This document shows, piece by piece, positions 9,115-16,291 of a stretch of 64,000 nucleotides of DNA (position 1 is its first letter; each line of letters starts with the position of its first letter). The stretch is from Azospirillum brasilense (GTDB lineage: Bacteria > Pseudomonadota > Alphaproteobacteria > Azospirillales > Azospirillaceae). The DNA is taken from NCBI RefSeq assembly GCF_003349955.1, contig NZ_QLKQ01000018.1, forward strand, positions 1-64,000. The letters run 5' to 3'. The position numbers were made by a program, and so were the translations under genes. Under the pieces are notes generated by a model. That model was not told where the DNA came from. It searched no databases and saw only the letters and a list, made by a program, of their open reading frames with translations.

Positions 9115-9536
9115 CGCTGACCCAAGGCATGCTGCCGGCCATCAACGCTGAGATTGACCGGCGCATGGGCGAGATCGAGCAGCAACGTCGAGAAGCTGCG
9201 GCGAAGCTGGTGGAAAGGGCAGCGGCCTGGAAGGAGGCCGTACCGCGCGACAATGCAATCGTCGCCGGCATCTGGAGCGACATGAAAGCCCTGAACGCAA
9301 AGTGCGTGAATGACAGCATCGCGGCGTTCGAAGAAATCATGGCGCCGCTCGCCACGACGCGCCACCAGAGGCGGCTTCTGGCAAGCAAGCTGAAGAAGGC
9401 TCGCCAGCAAATGGAGGCGGCTGCCCGCCGTATATTCATGCCGCGCGATGCCGGGCAGATCGAGTTCGAAATCCAGCGCTACATGAGCATGGAAGACAGC
9501 TTTGCCGGCTTCATCCTTGAAGCCTTGGAGGGGTGA
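9111..9536 (+). CDS. Unknown coiled-coil phage protein
   Basis: A 141-residue protein I do not recognise. It is highly charged and helical: residues 10-45 (INAEIDRRMGEIEQQRREAA) and 80-115 look like coiled coil, with no membrane segment. It begins by ATGA overlap with the preceding gene and ends 2 bases before the next ATG, so the three genes from 8452 to 9895 are probably co-translated. Position after a tape-measure gene allows a tail-assembly role, but nothing in the sequence shows it. Confidence 0.7.
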   Translation: MTLTQGMLPAINAEIDRRMGEIEQQRREAAAKLVERAAAWKEAVPRDNAIVAGIWSDMKALNAKCVNDSIAAFEEIMAPLATTRHQRRLLASKLKKARQQMEAAARRIFMPRDAGQIEFEIQRYMSMEDSFAGFILEALEG

Positions 9537-9538
9537 TC

Positions 9539-9895
9539 ATGTCGAAGGGTAAAACGAAGATGGACGGCGACTTGGCGCAGCTCCGGAGGCATGCCCTGGA
9601 GGCCGTCCAGGGCTGCACGGACGTACTGGCGTCGCTCGACGCCGTGACCGCGGATGATGTGCGCGCCGATCCGGAGCGCTTCATGGGCATCCTGCGGAAG
9701 CGTGTGGAGGGGGAACGGCTCTGGGCGACGATGACGGCCGGGATCGCCGAGCGTCACGGCGAGCTGGTGCAGGCCGCCCGCCTCGACGGCATGTCCGCGG
9801 TGATCACCGAGGCAACCGCCGCGCTGGACCGCGCCTTGTCGCCCAAGCCGGTCCTGCCGGTCCTTGTGCTGGACCGACCCGGTAAGGGGAAATGA
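9539..9895 (+). CDS. Unknown small phage protein
   Basis: A 118-residue protein of unknown family, basic at its N-terminus (MSKGKTKMDGD) and helical after that. The ATG at 9539 is preferred over an overlapping GTG at 9533 because GGAGG at 9527-9531 is correctly spaced for it. It is the last gene of the plus-strand run before an abrupt change in base composition. A short frame that begins by ATGA overlap at 9892 has poor codon use and may be a truncated gene or chance. Confidence 0.65.
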   Translation: MSKGKTKMDGDLAQLRRHALEAVQGCTDVLASLDAVTADDVRADPERFMGILRKRVEGERLWATMTAGIAERHGELVQAARLDGMSAVITEATAALDRALSPKPVLPVLVLDRPGKGK

Positions 9896-10028
9896 GCGGC
9901 GCCCCGGTACGGCCACGCCCCGCGGCGGGGTGTCGCCGTTGGCACTGGTGGTATGCAACGACAGCTTGGGGCGGTAGAGGGTGGGCCGGGCGACCAAGGT
10001 ACGAGATCGGGCGGCAGGTTAGAGGTTA

Positions 10029-10667
10029 TTACAAGGCGGTTGGTTTGCCCGCAGCTAGGAGTTTAGCGTTCAAGGCAGCCTTCTTAGCTGCTGCAGCTGC
10101 GGGCCGGTTGTAGTAGTGCTCGAACAGCTCCTCTACAATCTCAATGCACCACTCTGCTTCCTCTGGCTCAACGTCTATGATTTGGAGTGTCGTCTTATCG
10201 TTCATGGGGTGGGCTGAGAAGTTTCCAAAATTTCGAATAGCGTCCACAGTCTCATGCAGAGTGTGCGGCAGGGCTTTGCGTAGATCTTGCTCCGCCAATA
10301 CGGCTTTGATTTGCTCCACTAAATCGCGCTGCTGATAACCTTGCTCTCGAAGGATCGCCTGAAGGCATCGTCGAACAAGCGCAGCTGCGGCTTTAGCGCT
10401 GATATTGACTACAGCACAAGCCTCTTTGTAATCCTCTGCAATCTCAATCGGAACATTAGAAACATCAAAAGCTGAACGCGCGCTGAATTCAGGCCAGATC
10501 ATTCTATCAATCTTTCTGGCTAAATTAACTGTAGTGAGAATGGGCTTTTCACACGACGGGCATACATTGCCAAAAAAATACCAGCCGTTATTGTCGAAAG
10601 CGCCAAACGCTACGCACTTCGCGTTACTGCCGGTATGGAAGTGCACCTCACAATGCGGGCATTTCAT
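10029..10667 (-). CDS. DUF4145 domain protein, AT-rich accessory gene
   Basis: This 212-residue protein starts with a zinc-ribbon-like pair (CPHCEVHFHTGS and VCPSCEKPI) and continues into a DUF4145 region (YKEACAVVNISAKAAAALVRRCLQAI, IRNFGNFSAHPMND). DUF4145 also occurs in restriction-enzyme-related proteins and as free-standing genes of unknown function. The gene is on the opposite strand to its neighbours and its codons are far more AT-rich than the rest of the window, marking it as a separate acquisition (a moron-type cargo gene). A defence or exclusion role is possible but is not shown by the sequence. Confidence 0.8.
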   Translation of the reverse strand: MKCPHCEVHFHTGSNAKCVAFGAFDNNGWYFFGNVCPSCEKPILTTVNLARKIDRMIWPEFSARSAFDVSNVPIEIAEDYKEACAVVNISAKAAAALVRRCLQAILREQGYQQRDLVEQIKAVLAEQDLRKALPHTLHETVDAIRNFGNFSAHPMNDKTTLQIIDVEPEEAEWCIEIVEELFEHYYNRPAAAAAKKAALNAKLLAAGKPTAL

Positions 10668-10822
10668 GGCGAGACTCGCAATAAAAAACGAAATCGCTCA
10701 TTTTTATCAAGTGCTAAAAGAAATGAAAAGTCCGTTGTAACGCTTCATATGGCGCGCCGTCCCGCACCCCGTACCAGATCGTTAGCGCGGAATGCGTTAC
10801 GCAACAAAACTCCTTGGCTATT

Positions 10823-10854
10823 TCGTGGCGCAACGCTATCATCGTGGCGCAACG
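10823..10854. repeat. Two 13-bp direct repeats, operator-like
   Basis: TCGTGGCGCAACG occurs at 10823-10835 and again at 10842-10854, a 19-bp period. A partial third copy (TACGCAAC) is at about 10797. The repeats end just before the ribosome-binding site of the 67-residue gene and lie in the divergent space next to the DUF4145 gene, so they could be an operator for one or both. Confidence 0.6.
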
Positions 10855-10867
10855 AAATGGAGGCGTT

Positions 10868-11071
10868 ATGCAGGCAAGGCCAAGGCAATTTGACCAGCCA
10901 CTATCGGTGGCTGAGCGCTCCCGCCTTCACCGCCAGCGCAAGGCGGACAAGGCACGGCACACGGCGGAACTGATCGCGCTGCTGTATGCCGCTGTCCCGC
11001 CCGAGTTGGCGGAACGCCTCGCTGCTGACGAGCGCTACAAGGACATCATCACGGAGGCGCTGCTGCGCTGA
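10868..11071 (+). CDS. Small basic protein, unknown
   Basis: A 67-residue protein with a basic segment (SVAERSRLHRQRKADKARHT) followed by a helical, acidic tail (PPELAERLAADERYKDIITE). It could be a small DNA-binding protein; I do not recognise the family. The ATG at 10868 is chosen because GGAGG lies just upstream; the same frame is open from 10814, across the direct repeats. It is followed by a strong hairpin at 11080-11115. Confidence 0.5.
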   Translation: MQARPRQFDQPLSVAERSRLHRQRKADKARHTAELIALLYAAVPPELAERLAADERYKDIITEALLR

Positions 11072-11079
11072 ATGAAAAC

Positions 11080-11115
11080 GGCCGGACCGGGAGATCCTAC
11101 CCTCCCGGTCCGGCC
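11080..11115. terminator. Strong hairpin, terminator-like
   Basis: GGCCGGACCGGGAG (11080-11093) pairs perfectly with CTCCCGGTCCGGCC (11102-11115) around an 8-base loop. On the plus strand there is no T-run after the stem. On the minus strand the stem is followed by GTTTTCATT, a better intrinsic-terminator shape. It separates the 67-residue gene from the next operon. Confidence 0.5.
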
Positions 11116-11150
11116 TGACCACAACCCGAGCTGCTGAGGAGCTACGGACC

Positions 11151-11786
11151 ATGGCTGGTTCCGAGAATACCACGACTCTGCCTACCGAAAGCACCACATC
11201 CGGCCCTGTCCATGAGTTGGGCCGCTGGCTGGGCGCCATCATCTCCGAGGCCCGGCGCAACGACGTGCCGCGTGCCGGCTTGGACTGGAAGACCCTCGCG
11301 ACCCTTGACGCCCGCGAACAGGCTGACAATCAGGTGCGCGGTGCCATCGAACATCTCGTCATGTCCACCAAGGCGACCACGCTGGCGGATGCCGCCGTGC
11401 ACGCCATGCTGATTCGCTACATCGCGGATGACGTCGAAGCGGCGGTTGAGAGCAAAAACCGGCATGCAGCCGAACGAAACCTCTGGCTCCTGGAACGCCT
11501 GGGCCGCTCCATCTTCGACGTGCTGGTGGAGGTGTCCGGCATCAACCCGACCGAGCTGCCCGCCGACACCTTCATGCGCGACGCCGCGACGCTCTGGCCG
11601 GTCACGTCGGCGGGTGACCTGTTCGCCGCTACCGCCGGGCTGCTGGAGGCCGAAGCGGGCCGGCTGGCCGCCGAGCCCACCCCCGCCATGGTCGAGGCGG
11701 GCGCCAGCGCCGCGGGCATCACCGCCGATCTGGCGCGGAAGGTGTGGGGCGCCATGGCCGGCGCTGCTCACCCGGCGGGGGCGTGA
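11151..11786 (+). CDS. Unknown helical protein of the prophage right arm
   Basis: A 211-residue protein without a family I can name. It has a Ser/Thr-rich start, then predicted helices throughout (HELGRWLGAIISEARRN, AIEHLVMSTKATTLADAAVH, NLWLLERLGRSIFDVLVEV). It has no signal peptide, no membrane segment and no cysteine pairs. A GAGGAG ribosome-binding site precedes the ATG. One base separates its stop from the GTG of the PAS-like gene, so the two are probably one operon. Confidence 0.7.
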   Translation: MAGSENTTTLPTESTTSGPVHELGRWLGAIISEARRNDVPRAGLDWKTLATLDAREQADNQVRGAIEHLVMSTKATTLADAAVHAMLIRYIADDVEAAVESKNRHAAERNLWLLERLGRSIFDVLVEVSGINPTELPADTFMRDAATLWPVTSAGDLFAATAGLLEAEAGRLAAEPTPAMVEAGASAAGITADLARKVWGAMAGAAHPAGA

Positions 11787-11787
11787 C

Positions 11788-12288
11788 GTGCTCAGGCTGC
11801 TTCATCGTTCAGGAAGGCAGGGCGCCGCTGCGCGCCCTGTTGCCCCTATCGAGGTCCACCGGCAGCCGGACGGCTTCGCCCTGGAGTGGCAGCGGCACGT
11901 CAAGGCGCTGCGCCGGGCGCACGCCGAGTTCGGTCCCGGCTTCGTGGCGGACCTGAAGGCCGCCAGCCTGCTTGACCGGTGCTTGGTCATGACGTCCGAG
12001 CGGGCGGGCGGGCCGCTCGTCTTCCGATTCGTCGGGCACCCCACCATCGGCGTGTTCGGGCGGGAGTGGGCGCGGCGGCAGATCGGGAAGCCGCTCGAAG
12101 CCGATCCATTCTGGGAATGCACAGCGCCCATGGCCGTGGTCTATGAGGAAGCGACCAATGCGGACCCGGTGTTCAACCGGTGCCTCCTGGCGGGCGTGCT
12201 GCCCAGCCCTGTTCCGTTCTGCCACATGGTGATTGGATGGCGCGATGCGCTGGGCCGCCGGGCCGTCGTGTCGGCGATCGATGTGTGA
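11788..12288 (+). CDS. PAS-like domain protein
   Basis: A 166-residue protein whose central part (LDRCLVMTSERAGG, LVFRFVGHPTIGVFGREWARRQIGKPL) resembles the PAS_5-type sensor domains common in Rhodospirillales: a strand reading FRFVG followed by a GRxxxGRxL helix region. No output domain is attached. I start it at the GTG at 11788, one base after the preceding stop; upstream sequence in this frame is a shadow. A sensory protein in a phage right arm is unusual. The family call is tentative. Confidence 0.5.
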   Translation: MLRLLHRSGRQGAAARPVAPIEVHRQPDGFALEWQRHVKALRRAHAEFGPGFVADLKAASLLDRCLVMTSERAGGPLVFRFVGHPTIGVFGREWARRQIGKPLEADPFWECTAPMAVVYEEATNADPVFNRCLLAGVLPSPVPFCHMVIGWRDALGRRAVVSAIDV

Positions 12289-12368
12289 CGGAGGGAAAAG
12301 GCCCTTGTGCTTGGCCGGCTGGAAGCTACGGTCTGGCTTTCCCGTTGCCCGAACTAAGGCCCCGACGA

Positions 12369-12644
12369 ATGACGCCGCCCCGCTGGATGACCCGCAAGGA
12401 ACTCGCTGCAGAGCTACGTGTGAGCGTGGACACGGTGCGCACGCTGGAGGTGCAGGGCAAGTTGCCCAAGCCGGTCTACTTGACGCCACGGCTGCCCCGG
12501 TACGACCGGCAAGCCGTCGAGGCGGCGCTGGGCGTGGTCCAGACGGACGCCGACGCCCGCTATGCCGATGAGGTGGCGGAGCGGATCGCGCGGGCAGCTC
12601 GACGCCCAAGGGGCGGAAAGCGTGCGCGCCGACAGGAGCCGTGA
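12369..12644 (+). CDS. AlpA/MerR-like DNA-binding protein, possible excisionase
   Basis: The 91-residue protein begins with a helix-turn-helix (MTRKELAAELRVSVDTVRTL then EVQGKLPKPVYL), the arrangement of AlpA/MerR-type regulators and recombination directionality factors. Its C-terminus is very basic (RRPRGGKRARRQ). It is convergent with the integrase, and the two stop codons abut with no space between. That position suits a regulator or excisionase for the integrase, which is inferred. The frame is open further upstream, but the ATG at 12369 begins the conserved part. Confidence 0.7.
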   Translation: MTPPRWMTRKELAAELRVSVDTVRTLEVQGKLPKPVYLTPRLPRYDRQAVEAALGVVQTDADARYADEVAERIARAARRPRGGKRARRQEP

Positions 12645-13931
12645 CTACCCTGCGGCGCGGTCGGGGTGGAGCTGAACCACATTCGCCGGAGGCGGGTTGA
12701 CAATCCCCACTACCTTGGCCGCCCATCGTTCCAGGGCATCCCGCTTCTCGTCAAGGTAGGCGTGCCGGTCATAGACACCCTGCACGCCTCCGATCACATG
12801 CCCGACCACGCGCTCCGCGATGTCTGAGTTGACCCGCAACTCGGACAGGCCGGTGCGCAGCGTCCGCCGTAGGTCATGCAGGGTCCAGCCGTCGATGTCG
12901 GGCAGCCCGGCCTTCGCCCGCTGTGCGGCCACCATGGCATCGAGTCGGGCCTTGCATTTGCTGTACCCGCTGAAGTGGCTGTCCTTCTTGGTCGCGAACA
13001 CGAAGTCGTCCGACAACCGGTGCAGGCCGGTGATAATCTTCTTCACCGGTTCGGTCAGCGGCACTACGTGGACGATCCCGGTCTTGTAGCGATCCGAAGG
13101 GATAGTCCAGAGGCCGTTGTCCAGGTCGAGTTCCGCCCAGCGCATGGCGCCGACCTCTTCCCGACGCTGTCCGGTCAGGATGAGCGTCTTGACGATGGCA
13201 GGGAAGGGGCCAGTCAGTTCCTCGCACCCAGCCCACACCGCGGCCAACTCCTCCGCGGACAGCACTCGCTCCCGCTTCTCCCGCCGGAGGATGCCGCTTC
13301 GCTTTCGGCCACGGCTCGGGCTCACCAGAAGGTTCGCTTCCAGGTCGCCGCGATCCACGGCCCAGTTGACGATCCGGACCACGATCTCACGGACCTTGTG
13401 CGCCTTCTGGACATGGCCGGCGATGATGAACGGATCGAGGAGGGCAGTCAGGTCGCGGCGGCGCAGGTCCGCCGCAGGGCGGTCCTTCCAAGCCGGTTGG
13501 ATCTCCCGATCGATGATGCGTTCCAGCTCGGAACCGCGCCGCAAGCCGGGACACTCTTGCCTTATATATATAGATGCCAGCGAGCCGAAGCTGTCCGGCA
13601 GGAAGCCGGTGGCCGCCTTCTGCTCCAGCGCCGCATGGGCGCGGGCCTTCGCTGCCTCCTTCTCCGCTGCCGGGTCCTCGCCGTGCTCCACCTTCTCCAG
13701 TGCCTTTCCGGCGGCTTCACGCGCTGCGGAAAGCGACAGGGCAGGGAAGTGCCCGAGGGTGAAGCGCTTCTGCTTCCCGACCAGCCGATAGAACACGAAC
13801 CACGTCTTGTTGGTGTCGCCGACACGAAGGCCGAAGCCGGGGAGGGCGGTGTCGAATAGCTCCAGGCGTTGGCCGGGGGATAGCGGCTTGGCGGCCTCCA
13901 CTGCCTTCGTGGTCAGCTTCACCTTAGGCAT
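12645..13931 (-). CDS. P4-type tyrosine integrase
   Basis: This 428-residue site-specific recombinase inserts and excises the element at a tRNA gene. Residues 1-90 form the DUF4102-type N-terminal domain (LELFDTALPGFGLRVG, LGHFPALSLSAARE). The catalytic set is visible: Arg256/257 (LTGQRREEVGAMRW), His352 and Arg355 (LHDLRR), His378 (ERVVGH) and Tyr387 (GVYDRH), nine residues after the last His as in lambda Int. The start at 13931 has a GGAAAGGGGG ribosome-binding site; the frame extends to 14057 across repeats. It lies next to the tRNA fragment that marks the element's end. Confidence 0.95.
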   Translation of the reverse strand: MPKVKLTTKAVEAAKPLSPGQRLELFDTALPGFGLRVGDTNKTWFVFYRLVGKQKRFTLGHFPALSLSAAREAAGKALEKVEHGEDPAAEKEAAKARAHAALEQKAATGFLPDSFGSLASIYIRQECPGLRRGSELERIIDREIQPAWKDRPAADLRRRDLTALLDPFIIAGHVQKAHKVREIVVRIVNWAVDRGDLEANLLVSPSRGRKRSGILRREKRERVLSAEELAAVWAGCEELTGPFPAIVKTLILTGQRREEVGAMRWAELDLDNGLWTIPSDRYKTGIVHVVPLTEPVKKIITGLHRLSDDFVFATKKDSHFSGYSKCKARLDAMVAAQRAKAGLPDIDGWTLHDLRRTLRTGLSELRVNSDIAERVVGHVIGGVQGVYDRHAYLDEKRDALERWAAKVVGIVNPPPANVVQLHPDRAAG

Positions 13932-13947
13932 GGCGGCCCCCTTTCCT

Positions 13948-14027
13948 GGGTAACAGAAGGCGCTGGGTAACAGATTGGGTAACAGCCGACGCGCTACGCG
14001 GGTCGAAACGCCGTTACCCATGGTTAC
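13948..14027. repeat. GGGTAACAG repeats upstream of the integrase
   Basis: GGGTAACAG occurs in direct orientation at 13948-13956, 13965-13973 and 13977-13985. An inverted GTTACCC follows at 14013-14019, with a partial inverted GTTAC at 14023-14027. All lie between the integrase start and the attachment site, the expected place for arm-type integrase binding sites or an integrase/excisionase operator. Confidence 0.7.
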
Positions 14028-14102
14028 ACCGGAGCCGATAAAACGCAAGAAAGTCAACGCATATAGGTGACGCGACTTTCTCGCAAGTTACAGGGTGGGG
14101 CA

Positions 14103-14150
14103 TCGTTTACACCGAGAGGGTCGGGGGTTCGAAACCCTCATCGCCCACCA
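14103..14150 (+). pseudogene. tRNA-Val(TAC) 3' fragment, attachment-site end
   Basis: The anticodon loop TTTACAC (14106-14112, anticodon TAC), the 3' half of the anticodon stem, the variable loop, a complete T-arm (14123-14139, loop TTCGAAA), the 3' acceptor strand ATCGCCC (14140-14146), discriminator A and encoded CCA (to 14150) are all present. The 5' half is missing: the bases before 14103 do not pair with the anticodon stem, and no D-arm or 5' acceptor strand precedes. This is what tRNA-targeted integration leaves at the distal end of an element. Confidence 0.85.
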
Positions 14151-14314
14151 TCGCGCCCGGTCCTTCCGACCCGTCCTTTTCAAATTCGTGATTGACAGGT
14201 CGTGGGTCGGGCGGCTAGAAACCGCCCATCGGCGACGGGGCATGTCCCTGGGAAACTGCGCTGCGATCCTATGACACGGACGCCTGTTTTGCGCATTTCA
14301 CATCGCCGCGTTGC

Positions 14315-14391
<77 letters not shown>

Positions 14392-14735
14392 TTTTCTTCT
14401 TCCCCATTCTCCTTTTTGCAAAGAAAACGAAGCCTTCACGGCTTTACCGGCAGGCCCGCGGTCCCTATATCCGATTGGCTCGACCCGCATATCCGATAAG
14501 CCGGATAGAGAGAAGGGTCATTTAAAAAGTTTGGTAATACCAAGGACATCCGCTCATTTCCGCAGAGTGGATTCGTTGGCCGAAAGCGATTCAAAGCGCT
14601 TTCCTTGATCACGCTCTCGTCATATATTCCGCCCCGTCTGATGGGCTAATCCAAGGCATTCCAGCCACGACACCGCGCGTCGGCCGATTACGGGCCGTAC
14701 CGGCGATCGTGGCGTGGGCTTATGGGAGGACCGCG
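14392..14735. promoter_or_regulatory. Non-coding region upstream of the nuo operon
   Basis: About 340 bases without a gene. Two direct repeats ATATCCGAT occur at 14467-14475 and 14489-14497, 22 bp apart, with an inverted partner CGGATA just after the second. AT-rich stretches (TTTAAAAAG at about 14521; CATATATTCC at about 14625) could belong to promoters, but I cannot assign a convincing -35/-10 pair. The region must hold the main nuo promoter unless transcription comes from the tRNA. Confidence 0.5.
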
Positions 14736-15104
14736 GTGACCAACCCGCTGATCATTGAGTACCTTCCGATCCTGGTGTTCCTGTTGATCGGTATCGCGCT
14801 GGCCGTGGTGATGGTTGGCGCGTCTTACGTCATCAGCCCGAAGAATCCGGATTCGGAGAAGCTCTCCCCCTACGAGTGCGGCTTCGAGCCCTTCGAGGAT
14901 GCCCGCACGAAGTTTGACGTGCGGTTCTATCTGGTCTCCATCCTGTTCATCATCTTCGACCTCGAGGTCGCCTTCCTGTTCCCGTGGGCCGTCGCGCTCG
15001 GGGACATCGGCCTCTTCGGCTTCTGGTCGATGATCGTGTTCCTTGGGATCCTGACCATCGGCTTCATCTATGAGTGGAAGAAAGGAGCTCTGGAATGGGA
15101 GTAG
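14736..15104 (+). CDS. nuoA: NADH-quinone oxidoreductase subunit A
   Basis: First gene of the complex I operon. The 122-residue membrane subunit has three transmembrane helices and the conserved [20 protein letters not shown] loop between the first two, which contacts the quinone site. The GTG at 14736 is preferred because GGGAGGA lies at 14724-14730; the frame is open from a GTG at 14709. Its end overlaps the nuoB start by 10 bases. Confidence 0.96.
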   Translation: MTNPLIIEYLPILVFLLIGIALAVVMVGASYVISPKNPDSEKLSPYECGFEPFEDARTKFDVRFYLVSILFIIFDLEVAFLFPWAVALGDIGLFGFWSMIVFLGILTIGFIYEWKKGALEWE

Positions 15105-15637
15105 AGGCTGCCAAGCTGGCGCCGATTCCGCCCGGACCGGAACAGGACGCCTATCTCCGCGCGGTCACCGAGGAGATCCAGGAAAAGGGCTTCATCACGG
15201 CGAAGTACGAAGACGTGCTCGCCTGGGCCCGCACCGGATCGCTGTGGCCGATGACCTTCGGTCTGGCCTGCTGCGCGGTGGAGATGATCCACGCCTACAT
15301 GAGCCGGTACGACCTCGACCGATTCGGCGTGATCCCGCGTCCCAGCCCGCGCCAGTCCGACTGCATGATCGTGGCCGGCACGCTGACCAACAAGATGGCC
15401 CCCGCGCTGCGCAAGGTCTATGACCAGATGCCGGAACCGCGCTGGGTGATCTCGATGGGCTCCTGCGCCAACGGCGGCGGCTACTATCACTATTCCTACT
15501 CGGTGGTGCGCGGCTGCGACCGGATCGTTCCGGTCGATATTTACGTGCCGGGCTGTCCTCCGACCGCGGAAGCGCTGGTCTACGGCATTCTGCAACTCCA
15601 GAAGAAGATCCGGCGCGGCAACCGCATCGCTCGCTGA
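15095..15637 (+). CDS. nuoB: NADH-quinone oxidoreductase subunit B
   Basis: A 180-residue peripheral-arm subunit that carries cluster N2, the last iron-sulfur centre before ubiquinone. The ligand cysteines are visible: the tandem pair in [10 protein letters not shown], one in [10 protein letters not shown] and one in [10 protein letters not shown]. The ATG at 15095 has AAAGGAG at about 15080 and overlaps the nuoA stop; an upstream in-frame ATG at 15074 lacks such a site. It precedes nuoC with a 24-base gap. Confidence 0.97.
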   Translation: MGVEAAKLAPIPPGPEQDAYLRAVTEEIQEKGFITAKYEDVLAWARTGSLWPMTFGLACCAVEMIHAYMSRYDLDRFGVIPRPSPRQSDCMIVAGTLTNKMAPALRKVYDQMPEPRWVISMGSCANGGGYYHYSYSVVRGCDRIVPVDIYVPGCPPTAEALVYGILQLQKKIRRGNRIAR

Positions 15638-15661
15638 ATAAGAAAAAGGCAGGTCCTGGCC

Positions 15662-16291
15662 ATGTCCGAACAGGCGTTGAAGGAACTTGGGGACCATATC
15701 GCCGCGACGCTCGGCGATGACGTCCTGAAGGTCGAGCTGAAGCTTGGCGAGTTGATGGTGACCGTCCGCCGGCCCTCGCTCATCAAGTCGCTCACCTTCC
15801 TGCGTGACGATCCGACCTGCTCGTTCGAGCAGCTGCTCGACGTCACCGCTGTGGATTGGCCGGAGCGGGAGGAACGCTTCGAGGTCGTCTACATCCTTTT
15901 GAGCTACAAGCACAATCGGCGCCTCCGCGTGAAGGTCACCACCGACGAGGACACCCCCGTGGCCTCGGCCGTGCCGGTGTACAACGCGGCCGGCTGGTTC
16001 GAGCGTGAAACCTGGGACATGTTCGGGATCTTCTTCTCCGACCATCCGGATCTGCGCCGCATCCTGACCGACTATGGTTTCGAAGGTCACCCGTTGCGCA
16101 AAGACTTCCCGATGACGGGCTATGTCGAGTGCCGCTATGACGAGGACCAGAAGCGAGTCGTCTACGAACCCGTCCGCCTGACGCAGGATTTCCGCAGCTT
16201 CGACTTCCTGTCGCCCTGGGAAGGCATGACGAACGTGATGCTGCCCGGCGACGAGAAGGCCCAGGCCCCTGACACCGGGAGCAAGCCGTGA
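15662..16291 (+). CDS. nuoC: NADH-quinone oxidoreductase subunit C
   Basis: The 209-residue 30-kDa subunit of the hydrophilic arm; it binds NuoB and NuoD near the quinone pocket and carries no cofactor. The family signature is [20 protein letters not shown] followed by [15 protein letters not shown]. It is separate from nuoD, unlike the NuoCD fusion of E. coli. Its TGA overlaps the nuoD GTG by 4 bases. Confidence 0.97.
   Translation: MSEQALKELGDHIAATLGDDVLKVELKLGELMVTVRRPSLIKSLTFLRDDPTCSFEQLLDVTAVDWPEREERFEVVYILLSYKHNRRLRVKVTTDEDTPVASAVPVYNAAGWFERETWDMFGIFFSDHPDLRRILTDYGFEGHPLRKDFPMTGYVECRYDEDQKRVVYEPVRLTQDFRSFDFLSPWEGMTNVMLPGDEKAQAPDTGSKP

Larger units (their letters stand above)
1..14150. 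mobile_element. Integrated lambda-like prophage or satellite, right part
   Basis: The element starts outside the window and ends at a tRNA-Val 3' fragment. Visible modules are packaging/head genes (346-6671), a tape-measure-like gene and unknown genes (6767-9895), an accessory stretch including an AT-rich gene (10029-11071), and a control/integration end (11151-14057). Head genes are recognisable by family, but no tail tube, tail terminator, tail-tip, lysis or replication gene is seen here. The left end and any intact tRNA-Val copy should lie upstream. It may be a defective prophage or a capsid-forming satellite; the sequence shown cannot separate the two. Confidence 0.9.

Noticed and set aside
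9892..10113. 73-codon frame beginning by ATGA overlap after the gene at 9539
   Set aside because: Codon use is poor and it runs into the antisense of the DUF4145 gene. It might be the stump of a gene cut at the insertion border, but this cannot be supported.
14150..14314. Second tRNA or further attachment site between the tRNA-Val fragment and tRNA-Asp
   Set aside because: No cloverleaf can be drawn and no repeat of the core is present.
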